A program made the position numbers and the translations under genes. From Candidatus Thiodiazotropha endoloripes (GTDB taxonomy: Bacteria > Pseudomonadota > Gammaproteobacteria > Chromatiales > Chromatiaceae): a stretch of DNA of 64,000 nt. The stretch covers positions 186,001 through 250,000 of the forward strand of contig NZ_LVJW01000006.1 in the NCBI RefSeq assembly GCF_001708965.1, in the 5' to 3' direction. The notes below the pieces were generated by a model. The model saw only the letters and a program-made list of their open reading frames with translations, did no database searches and was not told the DNA's origin. Below are positions 24,674 to 33,976 of the stretch, piece after piece (the first letter of the stretch is position 1; every line of letters starts with the position of its first letter).

Positions 24674-27229
24674 TCAACCGGAATCGGTTATCTCTCTGCG
24701 CCGCTGCTGCATAAACAGAATCAAGGCCAACAGTGCCAGCGGCAGTATCAGAAACCAGTTTTTATCCGGTTGCTGTTGAGGCAGATAGTAGCCGTGGACC
24801 CGGTGGGTAAAACCCGCTTCCAGTCCCGCCCCTTCCGCGGCGCTCATAAACACCACATCAACCACTCTCAGCCCTTCACTATCCGCTTCGGTCAACAAGC
24901 CAAACGACGCCAGGGAGAGCTCACCCTCCAGTGTCGACGCCTGCAGCAGCACATCCTTCTTCCTGAACTCACCACTCTCCTCCTCCACCTCCACTTGTAG
25001 GCGCAGCTTGTCACCAGACTGGAGCTTAGCAAGATAGGCATCAATCTGCTGTGGCGGCTGCCAGGCCATGGATGGGAAGATCTGCTGCTGCCAGAAATCG
25101 GGGCGGAACAGGGAGAACACGACCAGCAGCAGTGCGGCACTCTCCCATAAACGGTTGCGAACGATCAGCCAACCCTGGGTAGCGGAAACAAACAGCAGCA
25201 TCGCCGCAAGACCCTGCAGTGCGATCAACAGAAAATCCCCCACACCGGAGACACCGATCATCAGCAGTTCGGTATTGAAGATAAACATAAACGGCAGAAT
25301 GGCGGTACGGATATCATAAAAAAATGATCGCAGGCCGGTATGGATCGGATCCCCACCGGAGATACCCGCAGCGGCATAGGCGGCCAGACCTACCGGTGGT
25401 GTGTCATCGGCCAGGATGCCGAAATAGAAGACAAACATATGCACCGCAACCAGTGGGATGTCGAGTCCGTGGGAAGCGGAGAGCTGAACGATCACCGGGG
25501 CCATCAGAGTCGATACCACGATGTAGTTCGCGGTGGTGGGCAGACCCATTCCCAGGATCATACAGATCAGGGCGGTCAGCAGCAGCATCAGCACGACGGA
25601 CCCCATGGAGAGTACCTCCACCAGCTCACCCAGCACCTGGCCGATACCGGTCAGGCTGACGGTCCCCACCACGATACCGGCGGTAGCGGTGGCGACACCG
25701 ATGCCGATCATGTTTCTGGCGCCATTCTCCAGACCGGTGACCAGGGACCTGAATCCATTGACAAACCCTTCAGTCAATCGATTTCCGCTATAGAGCGCCC
25801 GCAGCGCCTCCTGAGTCAGCTGTATCACCATCATCAGACAGATCGCATAGAAGACCGAAGTGGCCGGAGAGAGGCGCAACAGCATCAGACACCAGACCAG
25901 CACCAAAATGGGCAACAGAAAATGCAGCCCACCCAACAGAGCCTGGCCCGGGGTCACTCCTTCCAGGATATTCTCATCCTGCTGGCGCAATCCATATCGG
26001 ACCTCACCGTAGATCAACAATCCGTAGAGCGCCAGGATCAACAGCGCATTTCCCCAGAAGCTGTACTCCCCCAGCAATTGATCGACCAACCCCACCAGCC
26101 AATAAGCCAGCAGAAAAAACAGTGCCACTCCTGAGAGGGTCAATCCCCATCGCAGCAGACGGGACCAGAGTGTGGCCACATGACTGCGGTGTGCCGCAGG
26201 CATACCCGCCTTGACCGCCTCCAGGTGGACCAGATAGAGCAGTGCAATGTAACTCAGCAGTGCCGGCAGAAAGGCGTGTGTGATCACCTGCAGATAGGAG
26301 AGGTTGAGATACTCCACCATGAGGAACGCCGCCGCCCCCATCACCGGCGGCATGATCTGACCATTGGTCGAAGCCGCCACTTCGATCGCGCCGGACTTCT
26401 CTGAAGAGAATCCGATCTTCTTCATCAGCGGGATGGTGAAGGTACCGGTGGTGACCACATTGGCGATGGAGGAGCCGGAGACCATACCGGTCAATCCCGA
26501 TGCCAGTACCGCCGCCTTGGCTGGCCCACCCCGGCGATGGCCCACCAGAGCATAGGCGACGCGGATGAAATAGTGTCCCCCACCGGCCTGCTCCAACAGG
26601 CTGCCGAACAGCACAAACAGAAACACAAATCCGGCGGAGACCCCCACCGCCACACCGAATACACCCTCGGTGGAGAGCCACTGGTGTGAGGCAACCCGTT
26701 CCAGGGAAGCCCCTTTGTGGGCCAGCAGGTCGGGCAATATGGGACCGGCAAAGGTATAGCCGAGAAAGCAGGCGCCAATCAGCATCAGCGGCCAGCCCAG
26801 CGCCCTTCGGGTTGCTTCCAAGAGTAACAACACACCGGCTACCGCCACCCCCACGTCGAACCCAGAGGGAGCCCCTGCCCGCTCAGCCAGCGCTTCATAA
26901 AAGAGAAACAGATAGGCCGCGCAGAAGGCGGCGGTTGCTGCCAGCAACCAATCAATCAAGGGGATCTGATGGCTGATGCGTCTTCTGAAGGGAAAAAACA
27001 GATAGGCCAGAAAGATGGCAAACGCCAGGTGGATTGAACGGATCTCAGTATCGTTGAAGACACCAATGCCGAAGGTAAAAGGCAGTGGTGAGGCCGCCCA
27101 CAGCTGAAACAGCGCCCAGCAGAGCGCGGTAGCCATCAGAAAACTTTTGGTCAAACCTGTGGGACGCCTCCCACCATACTCAACCGTCTCCACCATTTCC
27201 AACTGATTTACGTTATTCTTCTGCACCAT
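24674..27229 (-). CDS. Fused TRAP transporter permease with C-terminal DUF3394-like domain
   Basis: The protein fuses the small (DctQ-like) and large (DctM-like) TRAP membrane subunits, as in TAXI-type systems. Landmarks are GMVSGSSIANVVTTGTFTIP and GQIMPPVMGAAAF in the first half and MILGMGLPTTANYIV with ADDTPPVGLAAYAAAGISG in the second. After the membrane core, roughly the last 190 residues contain a soluble segment between hydrophobic helices, matching the DUF3394 extension. The ATG at 27229 is chosen; ATG codons at 27256 and 27196 are alternatives, and the longest frame would overlap the divergent DUF481 gene. It works with the TAXI binding protein at 28227-29177, which is separated by that gene. 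Confidence 0.9.
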   Translation of the reverse strand: MVQKNNVNQLEMVETVEYGGRRPTGLTKSFLMATALCWALFQLWAASPLPFTFGIGVFNDTEIRSIHLAFAIFLAYLFFPFRRRISHQIPLIDWLLAATAAFCAAYLFLFYEALAERAGAPSGFDVGVAVAGVLLLLEATRRALGWPLMLIGACFLGYTFAGPILPDLLAHKGASLERVASHQWLSTEGVFGVAVGVSAGFVFLFVLFGSLLEQAGGGHYFIRVAYALVGHRRGGPAKAAVLASGLTGMVSGSSIANVVTTGTFTIPLMKKIGFSSEKSGAIEVAASTNGQIMPPVMGAAAFLMVEYLNLSYLQVITHAFLPALLSYIALLYLVHLEAVKAGMPAAHRSHVATLWSRLLRWGLTLSGVALFFLLAYWLVGLVDQLLGEYSFWGNALLILALYGLLIYGEVRYGLRQQDENILEGVTPGQALLGGLHFLLPILVLVWCLMLLRLSPATSVFYAICLMMVIQLTQEALRALYSGNRLTEGFVNGFRSLVTGLENGARNMIGIGVATATAGIVVGTVSLTGIGQVLGELVEVLSMGSVVLMLLLTALICMILGMGLPTTANYIVVSTLMAPVIVQLSASHGLDIPLVAVHMFVFYFGILADDTPPVGLAAYAAAGISGGDPIHTGLRSFFYDIRTAILPFMFIFNTELLMIGVSGVGDFLLIALQGLAAMLLFVSATQGWLIVRNRLWESAALLLVVFSLFRPDFWQQQIFPSMAWQPPQQIDAYLAKLQSGDKLRLQVEVEEESGEFRKKDVLLQASTLEGELSLASFGLLTEADSEGLRVVDVVFMSAAEGAGLEAGFTHRVHGYYLPQQQPDKNWFLILPLALLALILFMQQRRREITDSG

Positions 27230-27254
27230 CTGTTCACAACCTGCTACGCGAGCC

Positions 27255-27995
27255 ATGAGTTTTAAATCTCTGTCAGCTACTCTATCACTGTTGATCTGTA
27301 CAGTATCGATCCTACCCGCTTTTGCGGATGATGGGATTGAGGCATCCTGGCGCCACCAGCTCGAACTGGGATTGAATGGAGCCTCCGGCAACAGTGAGAC
27401 GATAAACCTTCATCTGGGTTTCAACACCGATTATGCCGATCCGCTGAAAACCTGGAAATTCTCATCCGCCTACGATCGTTCGAAAAGTGATGGCGATATC
27501 TCCGCAAACCGCTTCTTCGCCGACCTGAAACGAGAGTGGATCTGGCCGCAGAATCCCTGGTTCTCATTCCTCCAGGGACGCTATGACTGGGACGAGTTCA
27601 AGGATTGGGACGATCGTCTCTCAGCCGCCGGCGGTAGCGGTTACCAGCATCTGAAGAACGACAGCTGGGATATCGCCAGCCGGATCGGTCTGGGTGGATC
27701 GATCAGCCGGGGTGATGATGAAGATATCAAAACCCCGGAACTGGTACTGGCACTCGATCTGGGCTGGATCATCTCAGAGTTTGAGCGATTCGAGTTCACC
27801 ACAGCCTTCTATCCGGATCTGGACGAAACCGGGGAGTACCGCAATCTGACGGCTGTTAACTGGTCGATCAAAATGGCCGAAACCCGTAACCTGGCCATCA
27901 AACTCGGATTGAGAAACGAATACGACTCCGATGTCAGTGAAGAGCAAGAGAACAACGACTTCAACTATAACCTCTCACTGCTGTGGCAGATCTGA
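27255..27995 (+). CDS. DUF481 outer membrane beta-barrel protein
   Basis: The 246-residue protein has a signal peptide (to about residue 24, ILPAFADDG). The body is alternating strands typical of small barrels (LELGLNGASGNSETINLHLGF, then WKFSSAYDRSKSDGD and a C-terminal YNLSLLWQI). This is the DUF481/YdiY pattern of salt-induced or stress-linked outer membrane proteins of unknown function. The last residue pair ends in an aromatic and hydrophobic strand, which suits BAM-mediated insertion. The gene lies on the opposite strand between the two TRAP-TAXI genes, starting about 25 bp from the permease start, so the two probably share a divergent promoter region. Confidence 0.8.
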   Translation: MSFKSLSATLSLLICTVSILPAFADDGIEASWRHQLELGLNGASGNSETINLHLGFNTDYADPLKTWKFSSAYDRSKSDGDISANRFFADLKREWIWPQNPWFSFLQGRYDWDEFKDWDDRLSAAGGSGYQHLKNDSWDIASRIGLGGSISRGDDEDIKTPELVLALDLGWIISEFERFEFTTAFYPDLDETGEYRNLTAVNWSIKMAETRNLAIKLGLRNEYDSDVSEEQENNDFNYNLSLLWQI

Positions 27996-28226
27996 AGAGC
28001 CTGATTCTGAGCGCTCCATTTCCTGACATGGCTTAATGAACACCCAATCCACGAATAGACGCAATCGTTTTTACTCTTTTTTTTACTATGAAGTGTCCTC
28101 AATAGTTCGTAACCAGTTGATCTAAAAAGTCAGCTTCTGAGAATCGTGGAGTAACAGACCTGGAATGCAGAAAAAGCTGCAGCCAATCGGGATTGGCCAC
28201 AGCTTGCAGAAGTTGCCTGGAATAAA

Positions 28227-29177
28227 CTACAGCCAGCCCTTCTCTTTGTAGTAGCGCATCGCTCCTTTGTGAAATGGCGCGGTATTGCCCTCCAGCATGG
28301 CCGCAGCCTGAAGATGGGCGAAAGCAGGATGCAATTGGCGGAACTTATCCAGATTGTTGAACACGGTTTTGACCAGCTGATAGACAACCTCTTCGTCAAC
28401 ATGCTCGGCAGTGACCAGAGTCGCCTTGACGCCGAAGGTGGGTGTGTCGGCGTCACTGCCACGATAGACACCTCCAGCGACAGTCGCCGGTGCATAATAG
28501 GGAGTTGTCTCGATCAGTTTTTCAACCAGATCCCCGGCTACCGCGACCAGGTGGGTATCACAGGCGGTGGCCGCCTCTTTGATCGAAGCATTGGGGTGTC
28601 CCACCACATAGACCATGGCATCGATCTTGTTGTCGCACAGGGCTCTGGCCTGTTCAGTCGCCTTCAACTCCGAAGCCAGTTTGAAATCCTGCTTACTCCA
28701 GCCATGCTTCTCCATCATGACCTCCATGGTGCCCCGCTGACCTGAGCCTGGATTTCCGATATTCACCCGTTTACCTTTCAAATCGGCAAAAGCTTTGATG
28801 CCGCTCTCTGTACGGGCCATTACGGTAAACGGTTCACTGTGGATGGAGAAGACCGCCCGCAGGCTCTTGTTGGCGCCCTGCTTGGAAAACTTTGAACTGC
28901 CCTGATAGGCATGATACTGCCAATCCGATTGGGCCACACCGAAATCGAGCTCTTTTGCGGCGATGGTATTGAGATTGAAGATGGACCCGCCGGTGGATTC
29001 CACAGAGCAGCGTATTCCATGCTCCTTTCTGCCCTTGTTCAACAGCCGGCAGATGGCACCACCGGTCGGGTAGTAGACCCCGGTAAGGCCACCGGTTCCA
29101 ATGCTGATAAACTGCTGTTCGGCACTGACACCGATCAATGGCAGCATCAAAAGACATATCCCGAATAATTTTTTCAT
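28227..29177 (-). CDS. TAXI-family TRAP transporter substrate-binding protein
   Basis: This 316-residue periplasmic binding protein has a signal peptide (about 1-19) followed by the TAXI hallmark FISIGTGGLTGVYYPTGGAI (residues 23-42). Further family blocks are ELDFGVAQSDWQYHAY near 77 and GKRVNIGNPGSGQRGT near 135. It captures a substrate, often an organic acid or amino acid such as glutamate, for the fused TRAP permease at 24674-27229. A clear GGAGGTAA ribosome site precedes the ATG. It is on the same strand as the permease but separated by the DUF481 gene, so it must be transcribed independently or read through antisense to that gene. Confidence 0.93.
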   Translation of the reverse strand: MKKLFGICLLMLPLIGVSAEQQFISIGTGGLTGVYYPTGGAICRLLNKGRKEHGIRCSVESTGGSIFNLNTIAAKELDFGVAQSDWQYHAYQGSSKFSKQGANKSLRAVFSIHSEPFTVMARTESGIKAFADLKGKRVNIGNPGSGQRGTMEVMMEKHGWSKQDFKLASELKATEQARALCDNKIDAMVYVVGHPNASIKEAATACDTHLVAVAGDLVEKLIETTPYYAPATVAGGVYRGSDADTPTFGVKATLVTAEHVDEEVVYQLVKTVFNNLDKFRQLHPAFAHLQAAAMLEGNTAPFHKGAMRYYKEKGWL

Positions 29178-29278
29178 CGATTACCTCCTCCGTTATATTT
29201 TTGATCTTTGAATTCTAATTCTGTTCGACCGCTGTTCAGACCGGCTTCCTCTGTGGGAATTGCTACACGCCACGGAAG

Positions 29279-30058
29279 TCACTTCAAAAAACTGGCCACC
29301 GCCTGAGCAAAAGGGGCAGGTTGTTCCGCATACAGCCAGTGGCCCGCAGCGTGGATCATCCTTCTGCGATTGTGCGGGAAGCAGTCGTCGATGCTCCTGA
29401 TCGCCTGCTGGTTCACATAGTCCGACAGTTCACCATGAATGAACAGGGCATCCCCGGGAAAAGTGTTACCCGCTACCTCAGGAAAGTCTGTCAGCAGCGG
29501 CATGGCTTCAATCAAGCTCTGCAGATTGAAGCGCCATCCCCAACGCTCTCCCTGTTTTAGTAGATTCTGCAGCAGATATTGACGAACCCCTGGCTCGGCA
29601 ACATAGCCGGACAGATGGAGATCGGCCGCATCACGACTCTCAAGCTGCTCCAGGGGCATAGTCTGCAGCCCCTTGAATATGGATGCAAAACGGTTCTCGT
29701 AAGCGACCGGCGCAATATCCGCCACCACCAGCTTCTCCACCCGCTCCGGGTTTGTGAGAGCGGTCAGCATGGCCACTTTACCACCCATGCTGTGTCCCAG
29801 CAGAGAGACTGTCTGCAGCTCGAGATGGTCACACAGCGCCAGCAGGTCATCCACCATCAGCGGATAGCTCATCTCACGGTAGTGTGGAGATCGGCCATGG
29901 TTGCGCAGATCGAGATTGATGATTCTGAACTGATCCTGAAGCAGCCGGACTATCCCCATCCAATTACTGGACGAACCGAACAGTCCATGCATCAGACAGA
30001 GGACCGGCTTTTGCGGGTCACCCTGATCTCTGAAATAGAGCGGCGGAGTATCAATCAT
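29279..30058 (-). CDS. Alpha/beta hydrolase (YbfF-like esterase)
   Basis: The 259-residue enzyme has the alpha/beta hydrolase core with oxyanion HGLFGSSSNW near residue 24, DLRNHGRSPH near 51, nucleophile elbow GHSMGG near 94 and a closing His in AAGHWLYAEQP near 242. This matches YbfF-type acyl-CoA or ester hydrolases; the substrate is not known. The ATG at 30058 is used because its A is shared with the preceding methyltransferase stop (TGATG), implying coupled translation; an in-frame GTG lies just before. It is the last gene of the lpd-methyltransferase-hydrolase unit. Confidence 0.9.
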   Translation of the reverse strand: MIDTPPLYFRDQGDPQKPVLCLMHGLFGSSSNWMGIVRLLQDQFRIINLDLRNHGRSPHYREMSYPLMVDDLLALCDHLELQTVSLLGHSMGGKVAMLTALTNPERVEKLVVADIAPVAYENRFASIFKGLQTMPLEQLESRDAADLHLSGYVAEPGVRQYLLQNLLKQGERWGWRFNLQSLIEAMPLLTDFPEVAGNTFPGDALFIHGELSDYVNQQAIRSIDDCFPHNRRRMIHAAGHWLYAEQPAPFAQAVASFLK

Positions 30059-31263
30059 CACAGTGTCCTGTCTGTTTCATGGGGGGCATAGAGACACTCA
30101 AGATCATAGAGTTGCATGAACAGATTCAGGCCCTGCTGCGGGTTATTGGACTCCCCGCTAAGCTGTTGAAGCAGCTGCGAAGCGGTAAATCCGCTGTCAC
30201 TTTGTGACGCAGCAGTGAGCAGTTGATGTGGCAACCCTTGCGCAGCAATCGACAGCTTGCGCCCACGCAGCAACCACTCTGTGTTGCCTGACTCATCGGT
30301 TACCCGTTTTAACTGAGGACTCAGGCAAAAACGTTTTGACAGGAACGCCTCCCTGGTCAGGGGTAGTCGGGGCTGCTCCTCCTTTCTTGCCACCACCAGG
30401 GTCAGTTTGGGTCGGTAGGTCAGGCGTTCGATCAGTTGATAGGCCATCGAGGGTTCAATTGCCTGCAGTTGCTCGATCAGCGCCTCATCATCAAAGATCT
30501 TCTTTAGCGACCAATCATCCGGCTGATGCCAACGAATAAACTTCAAACCGGCCATATCCAGTAACTGCCACAAGCCCTCGATGTCATAACTCTGCTCATG
30601 CACATGCAGACATCGGTCGGCGAACTCCACCTCATCCACCGACGAGGTACCCTGCCAGCAGTTGCCTTGGAATAGCCCCCTCTCGGCGACCCGGGCCAGA
30701 GCCCTGGCCGTCGCCGCCCTTTGCTCATCTGGGCCAGCCGATGGTGAAATCATCTCCAGAGCCTGTAGAAACCGATCCAGAGGCTGCCGGCCATACCGAC
30801 CATCGACCATCAATGACATCACTCCATGGGGCGCCAGTTGTTGGGTCAGCTGCTGCAGGCCTTTGAGCGGGTCACTCAGATGGTGTATCACCCCATAGGA
30901 GAGAATCACATCATAGCCCCGACTCACCCCTGGCAGAGAGGCCGGATTGAGCAGATCGGCAAGCTGAAAACTGAGGTTGGCGAGTGCTTCTGTGCGGATA
31001 TTCGCCGATGCTTCGTCGATCGCCACCCGGTTGATATCGATGCCGGTGAACTGATCATCTGGCTGCAGTGCCGCGGCTGCGATCAGGTTGATTCCCCGTC
31101 CACAACCCGCCTCAAGCAACTGAAGCTGCTTGGGCATGCCTTCGGGTCGTTCGATGTAACTGAGCAGTAACCGTCCATGGTAGGCATCGCAATCGGGCCT
31201 GTTACCCGGCGGATAGGGGTAGGCCTCATAAAAGGCCCGCACAGCAGCAGTCACCCGGTCCAA
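30058..31263 (-). CDS. SAM-dependent methyltransferase with C-terminal extra domain
   Basis: This 401-residue class I methyltransferase has motif I LLEAGCGRGINLI near residue 49, GIDINRVAIDEA near 73 and ILSYGVIHHLSDP near 120. The region after about residue 190 continues with a second domain ending in YLYAPH-like strands (LFMQLYDLECLYAP), resembling the regulatory domain seen in some bacterial protein methyltransferases. The N-terminal FYEAYPYPP motif occurs in related enzymes. It starts with TTG at 31263, with AGGA nine bases upstream, 32 bp after lpd, and overlaps the hydrolase gene. The methyl acceptor is unknown. Confidence 0.85.
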   Translation of the reverse strand: MDRVTAAVRAFYEAYPYPPGNRPDCDAYHGRLLLSYIERPEGMPKQLQLLEAGCGRGINLIAAAALQPDDQFTGIDINRVAIDEASANIRTEALANLSFQLADLLNPASLPGVSRGYDVILSYGVIHHLSDPLKGLQQLTQQLAPHGVMSLMVDGRYGRQPLDRFLQALEMISPSAGPDEQRAATARALARVAERGLFQGNCWQGTSSVDEVEFADRCLHVHEQSYDIEGLWQLLDMAGLKFIRWHQPDDWSLKKIFDDEALIEQLQAIEPSMAYQLIERLTYRPKLTLVVARKEEQPRLPLTREAFLSKRFCLSPQLKRVTDESGNTEWLLRGRKLSIAAQGLPHQLLTAASQSDSGFTASQLLQQLSGESNNPQQGLNLFMQLYDLECLYAPHETDRTL

Positions 31264-31295
31264 CTTGTTTTATCCTGGATCTCAACCAGCCCGGC

Positions 31296-33020
31296 TCAGC
31301 GCTTTCTCGGTGGCATCAGGTCGGTGATGCTGCCTTCCGCCATCTCTGCGGCAAAGCAGATGGTCTCATTGAGGGTTGGATGGGGGTGTATGGTCAAGCC
31401 GATATCCTCCGCATCGGCACCCATCTCCAGTGCCAGTACGGTTTCACCGATCAACTCACCGGCATTCGGCCCGGTGATACCGGCCCCGAGAATCCGCTTC
31501 GATTTTGGATCAAACAGCAGCTTGGTCACCCCTTCATCACGGCCGATACCCAGAGCTCTGCCACTGGCAGCCCAGGGAAACGCTCCCTTCTCATACTCGA
31601 TACCCTGTGCCTTGGCCTCAGTCTCAGTCAGTCCCATCCAGGCCACTTCCGGGTCGGTATAGGCCACTGACGGAATGGTCATCGGATCAAAGCTGGATGG
31701 CAGCCCCGCAATCACTTCGGCAGCCACTTTTGCCTCATGGGTGGCCTTGTGGGCCAACATCGGCTGCCCAACCACATCACCAATGGCATAGATGTTAGGC
31801 ACATTGGTCCGCATGTGCTGGTCAACCGGAATGAAACCACGTTCATCCACATTGATCCCCGCCGCCTCAGCATTGATCTTCTTGCCGTTCGGTACCCGAC
31901 CTACAGAGACCAGTACCCGATCGTAGGTTTGCGGTTTGTCCGGTGCCTGCTTGCCTTCGAAACTGACCTTCAGACCACTCTTCTGAGCCTGAATATCGGT
32001 CACCTTGGTAGCCAGCATGATGGCGTTATAGCGCTTTTTGATCCGTTTCTGCAGCGGTCTGACCAGATCCGGGTCGCACCCGGGGATCAGATTGTCCTGC
32101 AGTTCCACCACATCGATCTTGCTGCCCAATGTGCTGTAGACCGTGGCCATTTCAAGCCCGATGATTCCGCCACCCACGACCAGCATGCGTTTCGGAACGT
32201 CAGCCAGTTCCAATGCCCCGGTTGAGTTGATCAGCCTGGGGTCGTCATTGGGAAATCCGGGAATCTCTACTGGGGTGGAGCCACAAGCGATGATGGCATC
32301 GGTAAAATCGATCGAGGTGCTACCCTCAGCGCCATTCACCGCAATTCGCTTTGGTGACTCGAAACGGGCCAGGCCGTGAACCACCTCAACCTTACGCTGC
32401 TTGGCCAACGCCTTTAAGCCACCGGTGAGTTTCTGCACCACTTTGTCCTTGCCGGCGCGAAGCTTGTCGAGATCAACCTTCGGCTTACCGAAGCTGATCC
32501 CCATCTCCTCCATTTCAGCCGCTTCATTGATCACATCCGCGGCATGCAGCAGGGCTTTCGACGGGATACAGCCAACATTCAGACAGACCCCACCGAGTGC
32601 CTCGTAGCGCTCGATCAAAATGACTTTCCTACCCAGATCCGCTGCCCGGAAAGCTGCGGTATAACCACCAGGTCCCGCCCCGAGCACCACCACATCAGCC
32701 TGCTTGTCTGCGGCACCTTTGACCGCCTCGGATACCGGCGCTTTACTGGTTGCCGTCGGGATTTCCGCCTTCTCCCCGGCGGCGAGTTCCAGTTTCAGGA
32801 TCACCCCACCCATGGAGATCTTATCCCCGACCTTGACCATCAGCTCCTTGACCGTGCCGTTGTACGGGGAGGGAATGTCCATTGTCGCCTTATCACTCTC
32901 CAGGGTAATAATCGAATCTTCCGCATCGACCCGGTCGCCTGGAGATACCAGAATTTCAATGATATCCACCTGCTCGAAATCACCGATATCGGGAAGGGTC
33001 ACTTCGACAATGCCGCTCAT
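31296..33020 (-). CDS. lpdA: Dihydrolipoyl dehydrogenase (E3) with N-terminal lipoyl domain
   Basis: E3 reoxidises dihydrolipoamide of the pyruvate (and other) dehydrogenase complexes and passes electrons to NAD. Residues 1-80 are a lipoyl domain with the acceptor Lys44 in ESDKATM; the flavoprotein follows, with FAD motif GAGPGGYTAAF near 114, redox disulfide CLNVGC (146 and 151), NAD motif GGGIIGLEMA near 280 and the C-terminal HPHPTLNE active-site His. At 574 residues it is about 100 longer than ordinary E3 because of the lipoyl domain, as in some other gammaproteobacteria and neisserial complexes. GAGGAG lies five bases from the ATG. It is separate from aceE-aceF, leading its own operon. 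Confidence 0.96.
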   Translation of the reverse strand: MSGIVEVTLPDIGDFEQVDIIEILVSPGDRVDAEDSIITLESDKATMDIPSPYNGTVKELMVKVGDKISMGGVILKLELAAGEKAEIPTATSKAPVSEAVKGAADKQADVVVLGAGPGGYTAAFRAADLGRKVILIERYEALGGVCLNVGCIPSKALLHAADVINEAAEMEEMGISFGKPKVDLDKLRAGKDKVVQKLTGGLKALAKQRKVEVVHGLARFESPKRIAVNGAEGSTSIDFTDAIIACGSTPVEIPGFPNDDPRLINSTGALELADVPKRMLVVGGGIIGLEMATVYSTLGSKIDVVELQDNLIPGCDPDLVRPLQKRIKKRYNAIMLATKVTDIQAQKSGLKVSFEGKQAPDKPQTYDRVLVSVGRVPNGKKINAEAAGINVDERGFIPVDQHMRTNVPNIYAIGDVVGQPMLAHKATHEAKVAAEVIAGLPSSFDPMTIPSVAYTDPEVAWMGLTETEAKAQGIEYEKGAFPWAASGRALGIGRDEGVTKLLFDPKSKRILGAGITGPNAGELIGETVLALEMGADAEDIGLTIHPHPTLNETICFAAEMAEGSITDLMPPRKR

Positions 33021-33411
33021 GTAGGCTCCTCACAGTATTAATTTTCTTAAATAGGCTTGTATGCAATAGGCATCGATCACCACCAGGGTAATTCGATATT
33101 GAACACAGGATAGTATATTACTTAACCCGGCGACTCAGTATGTTGAGTACAGCCGGATTAATAATAACCCTTTATAGCATTTCTGCCGCTGAGAACGAAC
33201 AATCAGGCATGAATAGCCCTTAACCCGGCTCATAGCCGGATAAAACCCGGTGCCCCACTCTGCCACTTCAACAACAGAGTGGGGTTTCTACAGTAGCAGC
33301 AACCACACAGCTCAATGGCAAGATTTATGTTGCCTATGAGTTGGATATAACGCGGTTTGGTGAGGTAGGCCGGGAGAACTTATAAAAGTCAGGGTCACCC
33401 CCCTGTCACCA
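33021..33411. other. Intergenic region upstream of lpdA with hairpins
   Basis: About 390 bp without a gene. It holds a 10-bp perfect stem at 33253-33262 with 33275-33284 and a small CCGGCT-AGCCGG hairpin at 33225-33239. These probably end transcription of the small lipoprotein gene to the right; the lpdA promoter should lie nearer 33050-33180. Confidence 0.45.
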
Positions 33412-33633
33412 CTACTGTTTCTCAGCGGCGGCCTGATTGGCTGCATCGACACCAGCTTCAAATGCTGCCTGATCACCCTGCTCCATACCCTGACCGCTCA
33501 CTGCAGGCTCTGCCGGTTCAGTCATCGGTGATGCGGTATCGGCTTTGGTGCTGCTATCCGGGCCACTTGAGTCGCTACAGGCAACCAGTGTAAGGGTCAG
33601 GCTTAACAAGGCAACGGTAGTCAGTTTTTTCAT
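33412..33633 (-). CDS. Small Ala/Glu-rich lipoprotein
   Basis: The 73-residue product has a lipoprotein signal with lipobox LVAC, and a mature part of about 55 residues rich in Ala, Ser, Pro, Glu and Gln, probably disordered. The ATG at 33633 is preferred, with GAGGGA eight bases upstream; the longer frame from 33648 adds five residues without a ribosome site. It resembles short entericidin-like or structural lipoproteins only in size. Function unknown, expression likely because of the clear start and following hairpin. Confidence 0.75.
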   Translation of the reverse strand: MKKLTTVALLSLTLTLVACSDSSGPDSSTKADTASPMTEPAEPAVSGQGMEQGDQAAFEAGVDAANQAAAEKQ

Positions 33634-33976
33634 AATTAAATCCCTCAATATTGCAAATTTGTCCTAGTAATCAGTTTGAGTGGTACAACTTCCGTCAATC
33701 AGGTTGCAACCACTTCTCCAGTCAGCCGACAGATCAGTAAACTCTCTGAATCACCATCGAGCATCAGAGCCACCTCAATCCATAACAGCGTTGGAGTCTC
33801 CTTCAGCAGCGGTTTTATATAACCAATCGGGGATTGAGGTTGTGACAGGGGCACCGGTATTGACCAAAAAACAGCGTGCAATTATTTGGGTTTGGATCGG
33901 GCGCTCAGATTTGATAACGGCAATCTTAAAATGGTGCTCAGCAGTCCATGGCCGATAGAATACGGATTGACAGCCC
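33634..33976. other. Intergenic region
   Basis: About 340 bp between the GGDEF-EAL gene and the small lipoprotein gene. A 92-codon plus-strand frame (33680-33958) and two overlapping minus frames exist but none has a ribosome site or recognisable sequence. The lipoprotein promoter is expected here. Confidence 0.4.

Noticed and set aside
33680-33958. 92-codon plus-strand frame between the lipoprotein and sensor genes
   Set aside because: No ribosome site and no recognisable sequence; overlapping minus-strand frames are equally unsupported.
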